Assembly (NCBI GenBank): GCA_013398295.1
Contig: VZSF01000856.1
Coordinates: 111,863-175,862, forward strand
Origin: Chionis minor
Lineage: Eukaryota; Chordata; Aves; Charadriiformes; Chionididae
Length of the DNA: 64,000 nucleotides
Direction of reading: 5' to 3'
Every line of letters begins with the position of its first letter. Position 1 is the first letter of the stretch. Shown in pieces: positions 9,421-24,070 of this stretch. Below the pieces are notes generated by a model. That model worked only from the letters and a program-made list of their open reading frames with translations. It was not told where the DNA came from and did not search any database. The translations under genes and the position numbers were made by a program.

Positions 9421-12400
9421 CTGCATCCTCAACAGTGCGGATCTTCAGACAGGAAAAGGAGAGCAACAATTTTGTACTCATCAGCTGTAAGCAGGATGAC
9501 TGACTTTCTGTATTGGACAGGTCAAAGATGTGTCACAGACTAAGATGAGGCAGTGATGGATTAATAGATTCACAGGACTAAAGTTTGGTGCAGGGAAAGT
9601 ACATGCAAAAAAAGCCAACGCATGGCGGAATGTATGGTAAGGTCCTGAGCCACCAGGAGTTCCTGGAGGCTAATATGAACTGTTGAGTTGAGCCAACAGT
9701 GATCAGCAAAGTGTGACATCAGTACATAGCATCAGGTCATAATAGCTGGGCTGGATTAGAGCCTTAAAAAAACACAAGTCTAATTTTGATCTTCAATTTC
9801 AAATCAGCTCCTCAATAGTCAATTGGAAGAGTTGACTGTGATGGTCAGTAAATCCTGGATTATGCTAGATTTGTGGCAAGCTGTGAACTTGCCACACACA
9901 GCAACGCTGGCAAAATGACAGATCTGCAGACTTTCACTAGCTCAAGTGGGTGCTCACTTGCTCAATTTGTCTAATAATCACAAACAGACCTCTACCAAAC
10001 AGCTCATTTTGTGATGGTTACAGTTTTCACCTGCGATTCCACACCATTTTGCAAAAGGTTTCTCTGGATATTGTGACTGAGGATTAAGTTGGATTATCAG
10101 GGGGAAACTCAAAGTCAGATCAAACTGGAACTGGGGTCAGAATCCTGGGACTTCAGTTACCAACATCTAAGACCATTTTAGATTTTGAACATATTAACCC
10201 AGTAACTTCCAAGCTAGACCAGCAGATGACCATCTCTTCTCTGTTCCTTTCATGACTGTTAACTGGGAATGTTTTGCCCCTGCCCCTGCTTGTCTCTGTG
10301 AAGTAGGCTGACTTGCACTTTCTTTTTTCCCCAGGAGTGACTGGTGCATGTGGGTATTTCCTGATTAGATTGTGCTGGATTCAGAGTCACATTGCAGGAC
10401 GGTGATCCATCCAGGAGCCATAGAGCTGATGGGCTTGAGGACCTCGATAAGGATATTTGCCTGCCCAAACTAAAAAGAAAGCTTCCTCTTGTCTACCGAG
10501 AAAAATTTTTCCTTAGCGACTGGAAATTGTCCTACAAAGAGGAAAAAATTGGTGCAAAACTGTATTCTCATGCCCCATTCCCTGTTGTCACAAGGACATA
10601 AGGGTGTCCATGGTAAGTCAATATAGGTCACCCTAAGCCTATGTCCTGTCTCTTAAAGGGGTCAAAACCAAATGCCTAGGGAGGAATATAAGACCAGGGC
10701 ACATAAAGGGTGATGCCTTTCTGAGGTATTGCCCCAAGCTCATAATATTTATGTACTGGGGACATTCTGGAGGCAACTTTTAGGTACTTAGTCCCCCTCA
10801 ACGGGTTTCTCTCCCATGAACTTCTCCAACCTTTCCTTGAGAGGCATGTAGATAAATGTTTGCTCTGCAGTGTCAAAACTGCTCTCTCCCTCAACTCTTG
10901 CCCATGCTGCAGAGTGGCAAGGGAATGAGGTGCACGGGACTACTGATCCAGGGATCATGTCTGCCACCCATCATGCCACTTCCAATAGGAAAGCTGTGAG
11001 TGAACAAACTGTGAGATCACGGCCAGTATGACGCAGATGCAAGCCACTTTGGGAATGGTAGGTGACCCCTGAAATGAGCTCTGACAAAACACTGTTGCCC
11101 TCTGGACTCAGGTGTGTCCCTCCAAGATGAGAGGAAAATGTGGGCTAGTAAGAGCCACGACCCTTCACGGCCGGACTTGCACATTCCTGATAGACTGAGT
11201 GATTCTGCAGGAATAGCTGCTTGAAGGGGAGCTGTCTGCAGCCTTTCTCCACCTCTACCCACTGGGAAAGGCATAGGGAGAGCAGAGACAAAGGTATAGT
11301 CCAAGCAGAGCTGGCAGTGTCCATGCTCAGAGCTCCATGGTAGCACCAGTGACCATTCCATTTTGCCATGCAGGGACAGTGGAGGCTGAGATCATTCCAC
11401 ACTGGACATCTTATTGATACTAATATTTTTTTTCCTCAAGCAACCGGGAATCAGAATTAGACTCCTGTGGGCCAGCCCAGAAGGGGACAAACCCTTCCAT
11501 CACCAGGAGAGCATTTGGGAGGCTTGCCCTGAGCAGGACCAGAACACACACTAGAGGTGCTGGGGAAGCAAAACATTAAACAACCTTCCACAGGCTGAAT
11601 CACTTCAACACTGAACAAGGCAGGTTTCCCCTAGTAAAATGGAAGACTTGTTCCTGCGACATTCAGAGATCTGCCAAAGCCAGGCTGAGCGGGCAGCCTG
11701 AATTTTGACACTTCTTGTCTCAAGGGCACTTGAGTTTTTTGCAACCTCCTCTGCGTGTTTTCTTTTTCTTGTGCAAGGTAGAATTGGACAGGCAGCCAAA
11801 CAGCAGGCAGCGAATGCATGCTGATGACAGCCTGCCAGTGTGCTCTGGGCTCCTTCAGGATGCTAACAATAGACAAGCGATTATCACCCCTCCCATGTGT
11901 AGAAAGGGTCTTGCCAGGGGTGATTGCAATCATGGCCCCCAGCACAGCTTTCCGTGAGAAGCACACACAGCTTTTAGGGATGCAGTTTGACTACGTGGGA
12001 ACCGGCAACTGCTCCTTTTGCAACCTGACCAGGTCAGAGGCTATTTTCAGCTGCTCTGACCCACCTCTCTCTCACAGCGTTACATCTCCCCAAAACTATG
12101 CCCTCCTTACTTTGCTGCACTTCTGCCCTTCTTGCCAAGGGCTCCTGGGGAGCCAAGTCAGCAAAGCCTGGCACCGTGGACAGTTGTGTCCTCTGTGGAA
12201 ACAGCATGCCAATTTGCTGCTAGCTTGGCCCCGTTCTGCAGAGGCACTGCAGTTTGCTTTCCATGCATCCCAAAACAAAAGGCAGCTGCTGCGGCTGCCG
12301 ATGCTGCCGACGGTGATTCATCCCCCGTGCTGCCATGGCCTCCCTGAAGACCAACACCTGGTCCCTGCAAGCGAAAGTTGTCGCCTCCAGCACACAGCTC

Positions 12401-14364
12401 TGCAATATCCCCCATCATTTGGTTTGTAAACAGCTTGGAAGGGGGTGGAGAAGGAGAAAGAAAGGGGGCACCTGATACAGACAGAAATCTGGAAAGGTTC
12501 AGCCGCAGCAAATCCATGAAAATGCAGCCACCACAGCATCATCTTCATCATAAACCTCCTAAGCCAGTTCTGCAATTTGCATCTGGATGCATTTCATTCC
12601 CTATCAGTGTTCATTAGCAGCTGCCCAGCACTAAGCTGCCTGCTTGGGAATAATTAGACCCTTTCTCTGAAGGTCATGATGGTGCTAACGTCATAACTTC
12701 CCTTTCTTTGAACATACAGACAGTTGGATGCTGCAAGCATTGGTCAAAGTGCTCCTGCGAGAGGTACTGGGAACACACAGGCAGTGAGGCAGTGTGGACA
12801 ACCGGTTTGGTGCTGCTATGAATTATTTTTACAGCAAATATCAAAGTTGCATGTCAACTCTGCTGCTTAAGCTAGAGACAGAAAAGAGCTGGAAAAAGGG
12901 AAGGAAGACAGAATATGGAATAAACCTGAGACACAATGTTTTGTTTGAGCTTTTACTCCTATTGACAGCCCAGGGCTCTTCATTCATTCACATACAGAGC
13001 GGTGGTTCCAGGACAGTGTTTTAGGTGGGTGGGTCATCATAACTCTTTCCAGCCCTCAAGCCCATGGGCTTGAGCACTGAAAAGTAATTTTCAGTGACTC
13101 GTGCATCACTGTTAGCCAGCCAAGGAAGCCCCAGGGGCTGCATCAGCTTTGAAGAGACTGTTCAGACTACAGGTGCTGCGAATCGGGGCATGGAAGCTGC
13201 TGGTTCATGGAAGAGTGGCCTTCTGTTGGGTTTTGTGGCCAGGCTGAGGAGGCAGCAGTTCAGCCTCCCATGGGACAGGAATGGTCCACTTCCAGCTGTG
13301 GATCAACCACTCTTTAACTGTGGGCACATAACTCCAATGTTTCAGCCACTCCCAGGGCTTGTCTGAGAGTTGCCTGGTGGGCTGTGGTCAGCAAAGGCAA
13401 GGCTGGGGAAATTGGGAAGGCTTGTGTCAGTTACTTTGGTGCACGAACTGCTTGGCTTCTGCTGTCACACTGTGTAGCTTGGGAGGACTTTCATCACATG
13501 TGCTTGTGGAGGCTTTGGTTGCAGGAACAGCCAACAGCAAACACCTCTGTAGGACATGAACACAGCCACATCTGCTAGATGGCTCTAGCTGTCCTTGAGA
13601 AGTGCTGTGCTGCAATGTCTCCCTGCTGACTTCTGGCCACTGCTCTTGGCTCCTCCAGCCCTGTCTCCCAGAGGGCATCGGATGTGGAGTGCAGGCTGAG
13701 AGTTTCTGGTTTACAGGGGACAGGGCTGTAGCAATGTGGTTTTGGCCAGATACCTACTACTTCGCCAGTGCACCCTGCTTTGTTCTCCATCAGTTTCAAG
13801 CAAATTATCTTCAAGGCCTGCTACAGGGTGCATTCGTCCTCACATAGAGGCAGACTGTAGCATGGCTGAGGTCTCAGAGGTAGGGTGGAGCCGTCCCTAA
13901 GAAGAGTTGTGTCGCATCAGCAAAGGGCAGCTTATCATCAGGCTAAAAGATGTGCAGTCTCTGAGGTGCCTACCAAAGCTTTTGATACCATTGAGGCCTA
14001 AGCAGTGTAAAAAGGAGGATGACAAACCTGCCTCAGGTTTGCATATGGTCCTTGCTGCTATTCAGAGTTGTAGATGAATGCACTTGGTGAGAAACTCATC
14101 AGAGGTTCCGCAAAATTGACGGTCTCTGCTCTTCCTGTGGTAAACAGTGTTGTTTCAAAATAATCTCAATCCTCACAGGTTGCACTGATCCTGGCTTTCA
14201 GTGGTAATCCTGGTACCACCTTTTAAAAGACATCACTTTTGTCCATGCAGTTAAAAGCCAGCACAGTGTCTGATCAACATCCTGGTCTCCGAATCTCTGG
14301 TTTGTAGGAACCTTGTGAAGATGCTCCTCAGTTGCAATGGCTGACTGTAGATTTTTCAAGGAGA

Positions 14365-14393
14365 GCTTTCTTACCTTTCTTACCTTTCTTACA
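14365..14393. repeat. Short 9-bp tandem repeat (CTTACCTTT-type)
   Basis: 'ctttcttacctttcttacct' continuing to 'ttcttaca' is roughly two and a half copies of a 9-bp pyrimidine-rich unit. Too short for a minisatellite. Confidence 0.6.
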
Positions 14394-15094
14394 ATACTTT
14401 CTAGGCATGTCTCCGTATTGGATATCTCACAGTTTGAACAGACATAGGCAAGGGGGAAATAGCCATGAATTGCTCTAAAGCAACAGACCCCAGCCAATTC
14501 CCAAGCTTGACCTGGCTTTCCAAGGTACGAGAGCCCTTCCTGTCCCCGCTGGCTGCAGCAGTCCACAGACATTCAGCATCTCTGCAAGGCAGCATCCAGC
14601 CTCTTGGACTCTTGTCTTCTTCTGCAAGCTGCCTCACCTCACACCAGTAGAGCTCACAAACGGAGTGAAGCAGAAGCTCTCGTCAGAGCCAGTGTGCTTG
14701 AGAAGCATGGGACAGACATTGCTGGGGTCTGCTCTTCATGTTGGGATGCTGTTTGAATGGCCAGGCCCAGCCCTATTTTGTCAAGAAGAATTCCCAGCAC
14801 AGACAAAGGCCAGAATATGGCCTTTGTGTTGATATAATACAGTAAGACTTTGTTACACTGAAGTACCTTGCTTTTTAAAAATTTAAATAAAGGAATAACA
14901 TGTAACCTGGAGCCATTTCAAACTCCCAGGCAGACAGATAGCTGTTTTGCTCTATTGAATCCATGCATATTTAGACAGTTCCTTATTAAATAGACATAGA
15001 GTCACTCTATCTATTAAAAACTTGCATGAAGGTGGAGCATGTTTTTGGCATCCCTGCAGAAGGCTCTGTTGCTCTGTTGAGACCGGGACCAGCT

Positions 15095-15142
15095 ATATTT
15101 TGTGCTTTGTGCAGCACCTAGGAAGGCTGGAGTATAAAATCC
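15095..15142 (+). mobile_element. Possible L2/MIR-type LINE 3'-end relic
   Basis: 'gtgctttgtgcagcacctag' followed by 'gaaggctggagtataaaatc' resembles the shared L2/CR1-L3-like 3' end (TTGTGCAGCACCTAGCACA...). Only about 45 bases can be matched by eye, so this is tentative. Confidence 0.35.
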
Positions 15143-16284
15143 AACAGCTGCACTCCGTGGTGTACAATGCCAGTACATGCACAGCATCGTATATCAGTGC
15201 AGCTGTGGGTCACTGTGGGATGACTTGATGATAAGAGACTTGCATAGGAAATGAGAGAAAATAATCAGGCATTGAGTGCTGGCTGCTCCTTTCAGCGCTG
15301 CTTTGACCACCGGTCAGTGTCAGAAGTTGAAGAACTGGTAGCTGTTTGGGAATTCTGATCCACCACCAGCTCTCCAGTGTTGTCCAGACACTCTGGACTG
15401 GTTTCTGCCTTGCTTTATTCAGGGTGGTGTGATGGATACCAAGATTAAATGGACATAGTTGATCCAACAGGACACTTTGGCCCAAGAGGCCTGGGTCCAA
15501 ATGCAGCTCATTTTTCTGTGCATTGAGTCAGGTCCTCATTTATTGCATCTTTCATTCTCCTATGGACTGTCATCACCTGTAATGCGTTTATCAAGCATTT
15601 TTGAATTGATCCCTGGCTTTATCCACGTGCTAAAACTCCACTTGTTGTCAGAGTTGCTGGCATATTTCAAGCTCTGCTACACCTAGACAATTTTGGTTCT
15701 TCATGCCCAGAGATGCCTGTGCTTCCCTATGTCCTCATAAGCTAGAGTTAACCTAGTCCTTGCTCCCCAGTGCTCCAGCGTGTCTCTCAAGTTTTTCCTT
15801 CTTGCAGTTACACAGCTCAGGGTCCAATAGGTATGCGATGTGCTGCGTGGAGCAGTTTGGATGGACTGGACTATTGGCTAGGAAATACAGCGGCAGAAAT
15901 CTCCATAGCTGGTGAGGGGAGTTTGATGCTCTACTGCTTATATACTGCACAGGCGGCTGGGGGAGCTTCAGCCCCAGGGGACCCACAGTGTTTGCTTATA
16001 AATGCACCCCAGTGTGTATATGGTGAGGGGACACTGAACCAGAACATCCACCAACTCAAACCAGGTTTGACTTCCTAAGTCGTGCCGGCAGCTCAAAAGT
16101 CTCTGATGAAGGATCACTGACAAAGACCATTAATAATCCGAGTGTTTGCACTTGTTGCTGGCTGGCCTTGTCTGTATTTGTAGGGAAGTGATGAGAGTGC
16201 TGTGCTGGTAAAAACAATCAGCAATCCATGTCTTTTAAAGACAAGCTATTTCACGTGGCTTCCTACATAAGGACCAATGGAATA

Positions 16285-16345
16285 GTATAGAACAGTTCTT
16301 CTCAACCCTTTCAAATCCATATGCCACTGAACCCCACCGAGAAAA
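16285..16345 (+). mobile_element. Possible hAT-type terminal relic
   Basis: 'tagaacagttcttctcaacc' followed by 'ctttcaaatccatatgccac' resembles the CAGTGGTTCTCAACCTTT... terminus of sauropsid hAT elements. No partner terminal inverted repeat was found downstream. Pattern similarity only. Confidence 0.28.
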
Positions 16346-19300
16346 AAACCCAGAGCGTCTCATGCAGCTTTCCCCCAGTAGCTTTCATTACAGCCAGATT
16401 TCTGTATTCACTCATTACTTCTATATCCCCTTCTTCTGGTGACTTGCTTGTCCATGTAGGAAGATGTTTGTATGTCTGTCTTTGCTATAATTTCTCAGAC
16501 CATCTTCTGATTCTTAGGACTGACTCATAAATACAGGGAAGATGAGGCTGTCAGACCTGCGCTCTCTTGTGTATATGCTTAGTTTGACTTAACTGTTGAA
16601 TGAGTCCAAAACTATATTGCAAAGTTATAGAACTCACCTTGCTCATTACCCAGTCCCTACCCTCTGGCTCCCAGTGTCTCTTAATTTCTTGCTCTCTCAG
16701 GTCCTTTGTTTACTTGAAAACACACTTGAGCAACAAATTTCTTGCTACTTATTTAAACAGCGCTTGGCCGTGACCAATTCACGGTAGCATTGACTTGGAT
16801 TTTTTTCTAAATTCATCGAAGGATGAAACTGATTGCAGGTATTTGATTTTTATGGACACAGGATCAGTATTTTAATAGGTTTTCAAGGCACCATGGTACA
16901 ACAGCTCTCCTTCGAGTGTCGTGCAACAGGATTGGGGAACTGAACTCTTGTCTGTGCCTCTGAATATTTCCCCCTCACTTTCTGTGATATTAAGGCAGAA
17001 ACTGAGTATTTCATCGTTATTTGAATATAGTTTAGTCCCCTTCCTAATTTGCCTGGGTGGATTAGAGTTTCTTTTATATTAAATTGGAGGCTTTCTCTAA
17101 AGCATCCTAAAAAGGTCTCATTTCATTAGCACGCTGTTGATTTATTATTTATAATGACTGTTTACAAAACAGCCTGTGAAGGCGATGAGGCCCTGGTCAG
17201 GTGACTGCATATTTCCACAGGCGGCTCCAGCCCTCCTGAGCAACCTGCGTGCCTGGGATCAGCAAAAAATTAGCTACTGATTAGAAGTGATTTCCAAGGA
17301 GAGTTTAAACAAACTAATCCATCTCTGGTTTGAGGAATGCTGTTGTAGCCGATGTCACTCATGAAGGGACTGATTTTAGCTGGGATTTCTAGTAATGTTT
17401 TCTGTGGGCTGTCCACACTTGCTCCTTTCTCAGGATGACATTGGCAAGGCAAGAATAGGTGCAATCCCATGTTGCCCCTTCCTGGCCTCTTCTTTTGAGC
17501 ACCAACCAGTCAGTCTACTGGTCTGCCCAGTGGTGCCAGAAGTTGGTGCCAGCTCCTGACCCCATCCAGAGACCTGTGACTTTTTAGCAGCTTCAGCCTG
17601 AACTGGAGAGACCAAGTCATTTGGGCATGAAAGGAGTCTGGAGGAGTGTTGCCCCTTCACTCCTCTCCTGTGTTGGAGGAGTCTCTGCTAGGCCCACCTT
17701 TTCATCAATTTGCATATATTGAACCTGATTAGCAAAAGACTGATATGTGCTGGACTTGATTCTCACGGTTTGGGGGGATACTTTACCACCCGCAGCAGCA
17801 GAAAGGGTGAGGTGAGTGCTTCACAGCGTTAAGCATATGTCCCTTAAACATCAGTCACAGAACCACTGGTTACGGCGGTGGTTACTGAGCCTGCAGGTAT
17901 TGGAGAAATGGCTGAGAAACATTGACTGGTGCTGAGGCCAGCAACAGGAGGAGATTGATTGCTCTGCTGCTGGAGTGGGGCTGTTGGAGCTCTTGCTGCA
18001 GTGCCACAGGCTACGTGCTCCAGGCAGTGCTGCCAAAATTAAATGTTTGGCTGCTGTTGTGGGTACTTTTGTCTAAAGGAATCAGGCTGGGTTGTGCACG
18101 GAGGTTTTTTAAAAGCAGCTTTCTGTTCTCCTTATTCTGCACCTCTGGTGACTTCCACTTCAAAGCGCCACTCAAAAGTTGCACACAGATAACCCCCTTA
18201 AGCTTTTGGGTGAAAATACCCATCTTAACCAGAGTGGGCTCTCCTGAACCCGATCCCCCCAAGGCTTCCGGTGCCCATCATGGAGACAGAGGTCTCGGCC
18301 TCTCCTGAAGGACTGTACAAGCTCTGCAGGACTCAGAAAGTCACGTCAATGGATATGTGGAGGTAAAGCAAGAAGATGTGGCTACTGCTAGACCACAAAT
18401 AATGAACATCATTTTCCAATCAGGCAATGAAGAATTACCAAAGGAATCGGAACAATACTGCTTTAGCACAATATTCTCTCCATCATTTCTCCTCAAGAGA
18501 ATCTCCAGACTTCCTGACACCCTGTGCCCTTTGAGCCTCTCTCCAAGAGTGGTGGAGCATCTACGCAGTAGCGTGCAGTCAGTAGCAGTGAAGGATTCAT
18601 ACTACTTCATATGTTTTCTGGTGTGGGCAGGGTGAGTACTTATTTTCTGGCAGGGACCATGTAGACCCACCCTTCAGGGCCTCACAAAGTCCTTTGAGGG
18701 TTTTGTCCCACATGGCATGTGGTACCCCACGTGGCTGCAGAGCTCTCAGACAGTGCTCTGCTGGTTTGCACTGATCGCAACGCCAAGCTCTAAACATTCC
18801 CCTTTGGTTCTCTCCCACCCTTGCATGTTCTCTGCTCTGACCAGCTGGGCTGCATCTAAGCAGCAGTACAAGAGCCAAGAGCTCTGCCTGACTGTGCTGC
18901 AAATCCAGAGGATGAGTGGACATGCTGGCCTACACAAGCAATACCTCTTTGTCTTGTGCGCTGCTGGTGCAACTTGTCAACTGCTTCCATGCAGCGGCGT
19001 CTCATTTAGTCAAAGTAGTTGATGAAATCCCAGGTCGTTCCTGGAACAGCAGCTAAACCCCATTCCTTTTTCTTCAACTGCGCTGTCTGAATTCAGCTTA
19101 ATGGATGGTTCTGTTCTGCTCTGGCTTGGACCTCAAGTCTTTACCTCTGTGTTGGGCTGGAAGACAATCTTTGCTGCCTTCAAATTTGCCTCCAGAACTG
19201 GTTGAAATTCCAGGAACGGCACATCCCTGCTTTGCTCTATTCTCAAATGAAGGTCTTAGCATGCTCAGTGGTGTGTAACTGAGACATAACCCACTTGGAT

Positions 19301-22300
19301 GGGAACTCAAGGGCAGCGCTCTCCACACAGGTACCTATGGCTCCAGGAGCTTGGGACAGCACAGGGACTCAGGGCTTTATGTGTCAGACAGATTCATGTT
19401 CCTAAGCCAACAACCCCTCTCCTACACTGAGCGGCTTCATTTTATTTTCACATGCCCCTGGGGGAGACACTGGGTTCCCCCATTCCTGCCTTTCCGATGT
19501 GCTAGGTCATACTTGGGTCAGTCCTCCCAGCAGCTGTGGCACCATCACTATAATGCTGCTATCTCACTATGACATGGCACGTGGGACACCACCTGCTACA
19601 GTAGCGCCAGCACTTCCCGTGGCAGGAAGGACTCATGTCTGCATCAGGATGCAGCCGTGGACGAGGCACTAGCAGCAGAGGATGCATAGGCCAGGAGATG
19701 GAGTGTGGAGTAGGAGGAGTGTGGCTCTTCCTTTTGAGCCACAAATTGTTTGCTAGCAGATCTGTGCTTCTTTGCACTGATCTTTTCAAAGTTTGTCCTC
19801 CATCCTCCCACCCATCCCCTTGTATTTTCTCATGTGCTGGGTATCATGTTTGCTGCCTCTCATGTGTATTAAGGGTTAAGGCAGCACCATCACTTAAATA
19901 CTTACCTGCATCTAAGTAAATTCTCACAAGTTCATATGTACTGTGTCTTGGTCCTGCTGTACCATGCCCAGGATCCGAGAAGAACTGCACCTAAGCATCA
20001 ACCTTGTAATTTCTGAGTAACTCAGAAATGTTAACGGTAGCACCCACACATGTGTGAGCCAGGCAGCCTGGTTCTTCCTGAAGATGCTATCTTTTTTGAG
20101 AATTGGTGCCTTTTTATTGTAAGGAAATCCCAAAAAACACAAACACCCAAAGCACTAGGGGTTTTTTTTGTTATTACTGTTGTTTTTCTGAACTTAAAGG
20201 ATGAGCGGTCTATTAGAATGGCAGGAAATGACCACGTAGCGTAGTAATGTCTGGATGAAGAGATTCAATAATAAACTCTTACCTATACTGTTTATAATGT
20301 CAATTAATTATTCAGTCCATCTATGTTTCTAGCTCCACATCTCTCTTCCCCTTCCCTCACCCTCCTCTGACATACTCCTACCTCCTCCAATGCCTTTCTG
20401 CTCAGTGTGTGCTTCATTGCTAGATACCTCCCGTGTCCTCCTCCTGGGGACATGACTTTGCCCACATCCCACTGGTGGTTCTGCTCAGTTACTCCATCAT
20501 AACTCTCCGAAGTGAGAACTGTGTGCTACAGGATTCCTAACCAATGAGGCCTACAATTGCTTGGTCTCTAGGAACCGCTGTAATGACCACAGTGGCGGGG
20601 ATAATTAATCAGGAAATGGTAAAGAAAAATGCTTATAAGGAAGCATCTGAATTTCTGACATTACTGGGGGGTACAAACTCACAAACAAGGTCACAGAAAA
20701 GAAATCCATTGGGGATGACTAAATACAAATACTTTACCTGTGGGTTGGGAAGTCTCTAAGCCACAAACTACCGCAGACTGGAAGAATATCCTGGGGAAGT
20801 GTTTGTTCATGCTCATCCTGTCTGATGTATTGGTCAGTGCTGGAGACAGGCTGCAGAAACAAAGTGGACATTTGTGCTGCCTGCTGCCACTAGTCCTGTG
20901 TTGCACCGTGGTCATGATCTGATTTGCAGAACTTGGGTGATGGAAACAGTCAGCAAGGGGCCCTGCTCCCCTACCATGAGGTGAGGAGTGAAGCACTGTC
21001 CTTGGTGGGCATGCTACCTCTCCTCTCCGCTTGCATTGGCCATGCCCTGTGGGAACTATGCCTTTGCCCTTGGAGACGATAGCAAAAGCATCTCCAAACC
21101 TAGACTCACTCTTTCTGTTTGACCACAGTGCAAAGGCAGGGCATAGGCCAGGATCTCCTCTGTCTTCAGTGGAGAGTCTTTTCCAGTATTTAAAACTCCT
21201 CTGAAAGCTTGGTGTTGGACCGAGCAGGGCACCCTGAGCACCAGACTCAACCTGTAAACAGAAAGCAGAGTGAGGTTGGCCAAGAAAGTCACAGGGGAGC
21301 AGGAGGTCCTGACCTCTGCACAAGACAGAGCAGATTTCACATCCTCTTCCCATGGGAATTTCACCACCTACTTTCTCAGCAATGAAGACTGTGCCTAGTG
21401 ACGCAGTTTTTTGTGCCCTTTGCTCTTGGGACTAGAACCCACCAAGATGATATGAATGTGAACATATGTTTGTTACAAAACCCCAAATACATCTCTGAGC
21501 TGCAAAGTATGTTTTTCAAACGGTGGCTTTTAAAGGGGCATCTGACACAAAAGGCTGCAGGTAGTTAATACAGCACACACCAGCTGCTGGCTGATAGGAA
21601 TAAGCAGCATTGTTGATAAGCTCATTTGATAAAGCTGTTGCTGGGCACTGCAGATGCAGGCTAAGTCCAGCCTTTAATATTTGTCTCAGTCCCATAGGCA
21701 GCATTCTCAGGCAGTGCTGCCAAGAATCATGGCAACCCTGTCTACTTCTCGTACAGCGTTCAGTGAGTCCTGACATGTCCTCATGGTGCAGTCTTATGTG
21801 CCACAGCTGTTATTGACCTGACCATACACCGCTAGCTGACCTCTAAGTAAATTGCACACACTAATGCAAGTTAGTACCAAGACTTCACAGGCAGTGTCAA
21901 ACCTTCTTGTAGCTCCACGGGTTTTTGGTGTCCTGCATTGTTGAAGCTATGATTAAATCCCCTGTAATCAGTCCAGCTGGCCACGTGATCATAGAAGATG
22001 TTTCCTGTTGGAAGCTGCTGAGGTTGCCTGATGAGATTGCACTTTGGGGCTGGATTATAATAGCCTTCACGTGCATGAGCATCTCCCATCATGAGAAGTA
22101 GCGTAGGAGGGAGTCTGGTCAAGGAAAGAAACCTGAATATGGTTGGTGTGTGGCCTCTTCTGTCTGCTACAAGGGTCACAGGATTGCTCTGTCCTCTGGT
22201 CCCCACATTACAGAGGACTGGATCCCTGGGGAATAATGCTAGGCTCTGGTACTGTTGATTGCCAGGCTATGCTAACCTAACTAAACAGCTGATCTCTTAA

Positions 22301-23626
22301 CAGCTCTTGAGGAATTGCAAAGGGAGGATCTGGGCTCAGGGTGTTTTCAGGACGTGCAAGACATGCCACTTGAAATGTGGCTCATCTCACTTCTGAGCCT
22401 GAGCAGAGACAAGTTGGGGATTCACACTGGGTTGGGTCCCAGAGCCCATGATTTGAAATCCTGTCCTCACAGCTCCTTTTATGTTCTGCGCTGGAGGGAG
22501 AACGGTTGTTAAGGTTACAAGCCTCAATGGTCATCCCTGGGTTTATGGAGACAGCCTGAAACCAAGAAGAGGAGTTCCTAGTGACTTCTCCATTTAACTC
22601 CATCTTGGGAGTATAGTTTTCCAGTCTACCCTAAGGCAGGGTTGAAAGATCCTGAAGAAAGAACACTTTGCTTTTGGGTTCTGCAAGACTCATCTTTAGC
22701 AGGACTATGTGAACGTTTGGTGTTGCATGTGGACTGTGTCTGGAGGAGCACAGGATCTTCACTGCAGCTATGTGGCAGGGGGCATTTCCCAGCTCTTCTA
22801 TCATGACCTATGCACGATCAGCTCTTCCCTCCACTGCTGACCTGGAGGTGGCAGAATCTCAGGGCTCCTCTAAACATGATGCTGATCCAGAAGACATTAA
22901 ACCGTTATCTCTGTGTCTCACTCCATCAACATTTTTTCAGTCTGTATTAAAAATCCTACTATGGTTTTTAGCACAAAAGGGGAAAGAAGAGAACCTTCTA
23001 TGTTCAGGACATTTGGGACATCACTAGAATTTCATCCATCTGTGATTGGCCCTCAGACCGTCATACTCAATTTATTTCTCAGCCAAAGTTTTTCAGCCAT
23101 CTGCTCAAGTGGAACAGCTTCCAGCATTTATTCCCAATAGTGCTCCTCTGAGGGAGCGCATGGATTTTCTCCAGTACGACAGCATCACTATTTTCCAAAA
23201 AAACCCTCAGCCCAACCCTGCAGTGACTGGCGGGGAGCCCTCCCTGCTCTGCACCCCGACCTTGAATTTTAAGCAATTGATCAAGAAAACACAGAACTGT
23301 TTCTCTTCCACTTAGCACTACCAAACGTGACTGATGTTTTTTAAAGGGCTCCTCTGCAGCGATGTTAATGAGGTCGCCTTGGATATTCAGCTTAAAACGG
23401 TGTTTCTTCAGCTTCTTTTATGTCAGCAATGAACAACAACAACAAAAAATATGCAACAACCCATCAGTGGATCCTCTTGAGAAGGGGTGGGGAACTCCTG
23501 GCAGGCGACTGGAGCAGATAGCGACTCAAAGTCCACCTGCTGCCAGCAGTTCAGTGGCTGAGCCTCTCTGATTGTCTAGTAGAGCATCAACACAATGATC
23601 TCCATAATTATTATCTCCTTAAATTG

Positions 23627-23643
23627 AAAAAAAAAAAAAAAAA
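23627..23643. repeat. poly(A) run (A17)
   Basis: Seventeen consecutive A bases. No processed pseudogene body was recognised upstream. Nearby 'aagcgccatgaaaagcgcc' is a short direct repeat of AAGCGCC. Confidence 0.8.
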
Positions 23644-23994
23644 GCGCCATGAAAAGCGCCTGGTTTTTCCAGTCATTCTATTGAAAGTGCCCCAGGAAAG
23701 GACTTCAAATTGGGAGCAGCAAGAGGTTCAAGGAGAATCAGGGAAATAAAAGCAGTTTCCCAGTGTGAACGAAGGGGAGGCTGTATGTTCTTAGGGAATT
23801 GTTTGCAGGGCTCAGAGACCCACTTGCATTACTGCTGCTTAACTTGTAACCAACCGTCAGTTGAGCTGTGAGAGTGGAATTTGTCCAGATTTAAAAAGCA
23901 GGGTGAAATACACTTAAAGCAGGAACACAAGGCAGGTGCGCTCAACATTTTGATGATCTGCCTAGCACAGTATACTCACTGTATCTCCAAACAA

Positions 23995-24070
23995 ATTACT
24001 CAGCTTCTTTGAAGCTCACTCTCCCCACTTGTGTAAGGGTGAATTCAGCCACATCTCACAGGCTTCACTG
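23995..24070 (+). mobile_element. Possible MIR-type SINE relic
   Basis: 'ttactcagcttctttgaagc' then 'tcactctccccacttgtgta' and 'agggtgaattcagccacatc' followed by 'tcacaggctt' parallels the MIR 3' half (ACCTCTCTGAGCCTCAGTTTCCTCATCTGTAAAATGG...CTCACAGG). Highly diverged; the call rests on the order of these words only. Confidence 0.4.

Noticed and set aside
11818..12429. 203-codon plus-strand open frame
   Set aside because: No domain; overlapping frames on the other strand are also open; composition reflects local CT/CA-rich sequence.
20691..21353. 220-codon minus-strand open frame
   Set aside because: No recognisable domain, no repeat-protein similarity, and a length still possible by chance in 64 kb read in six frames.
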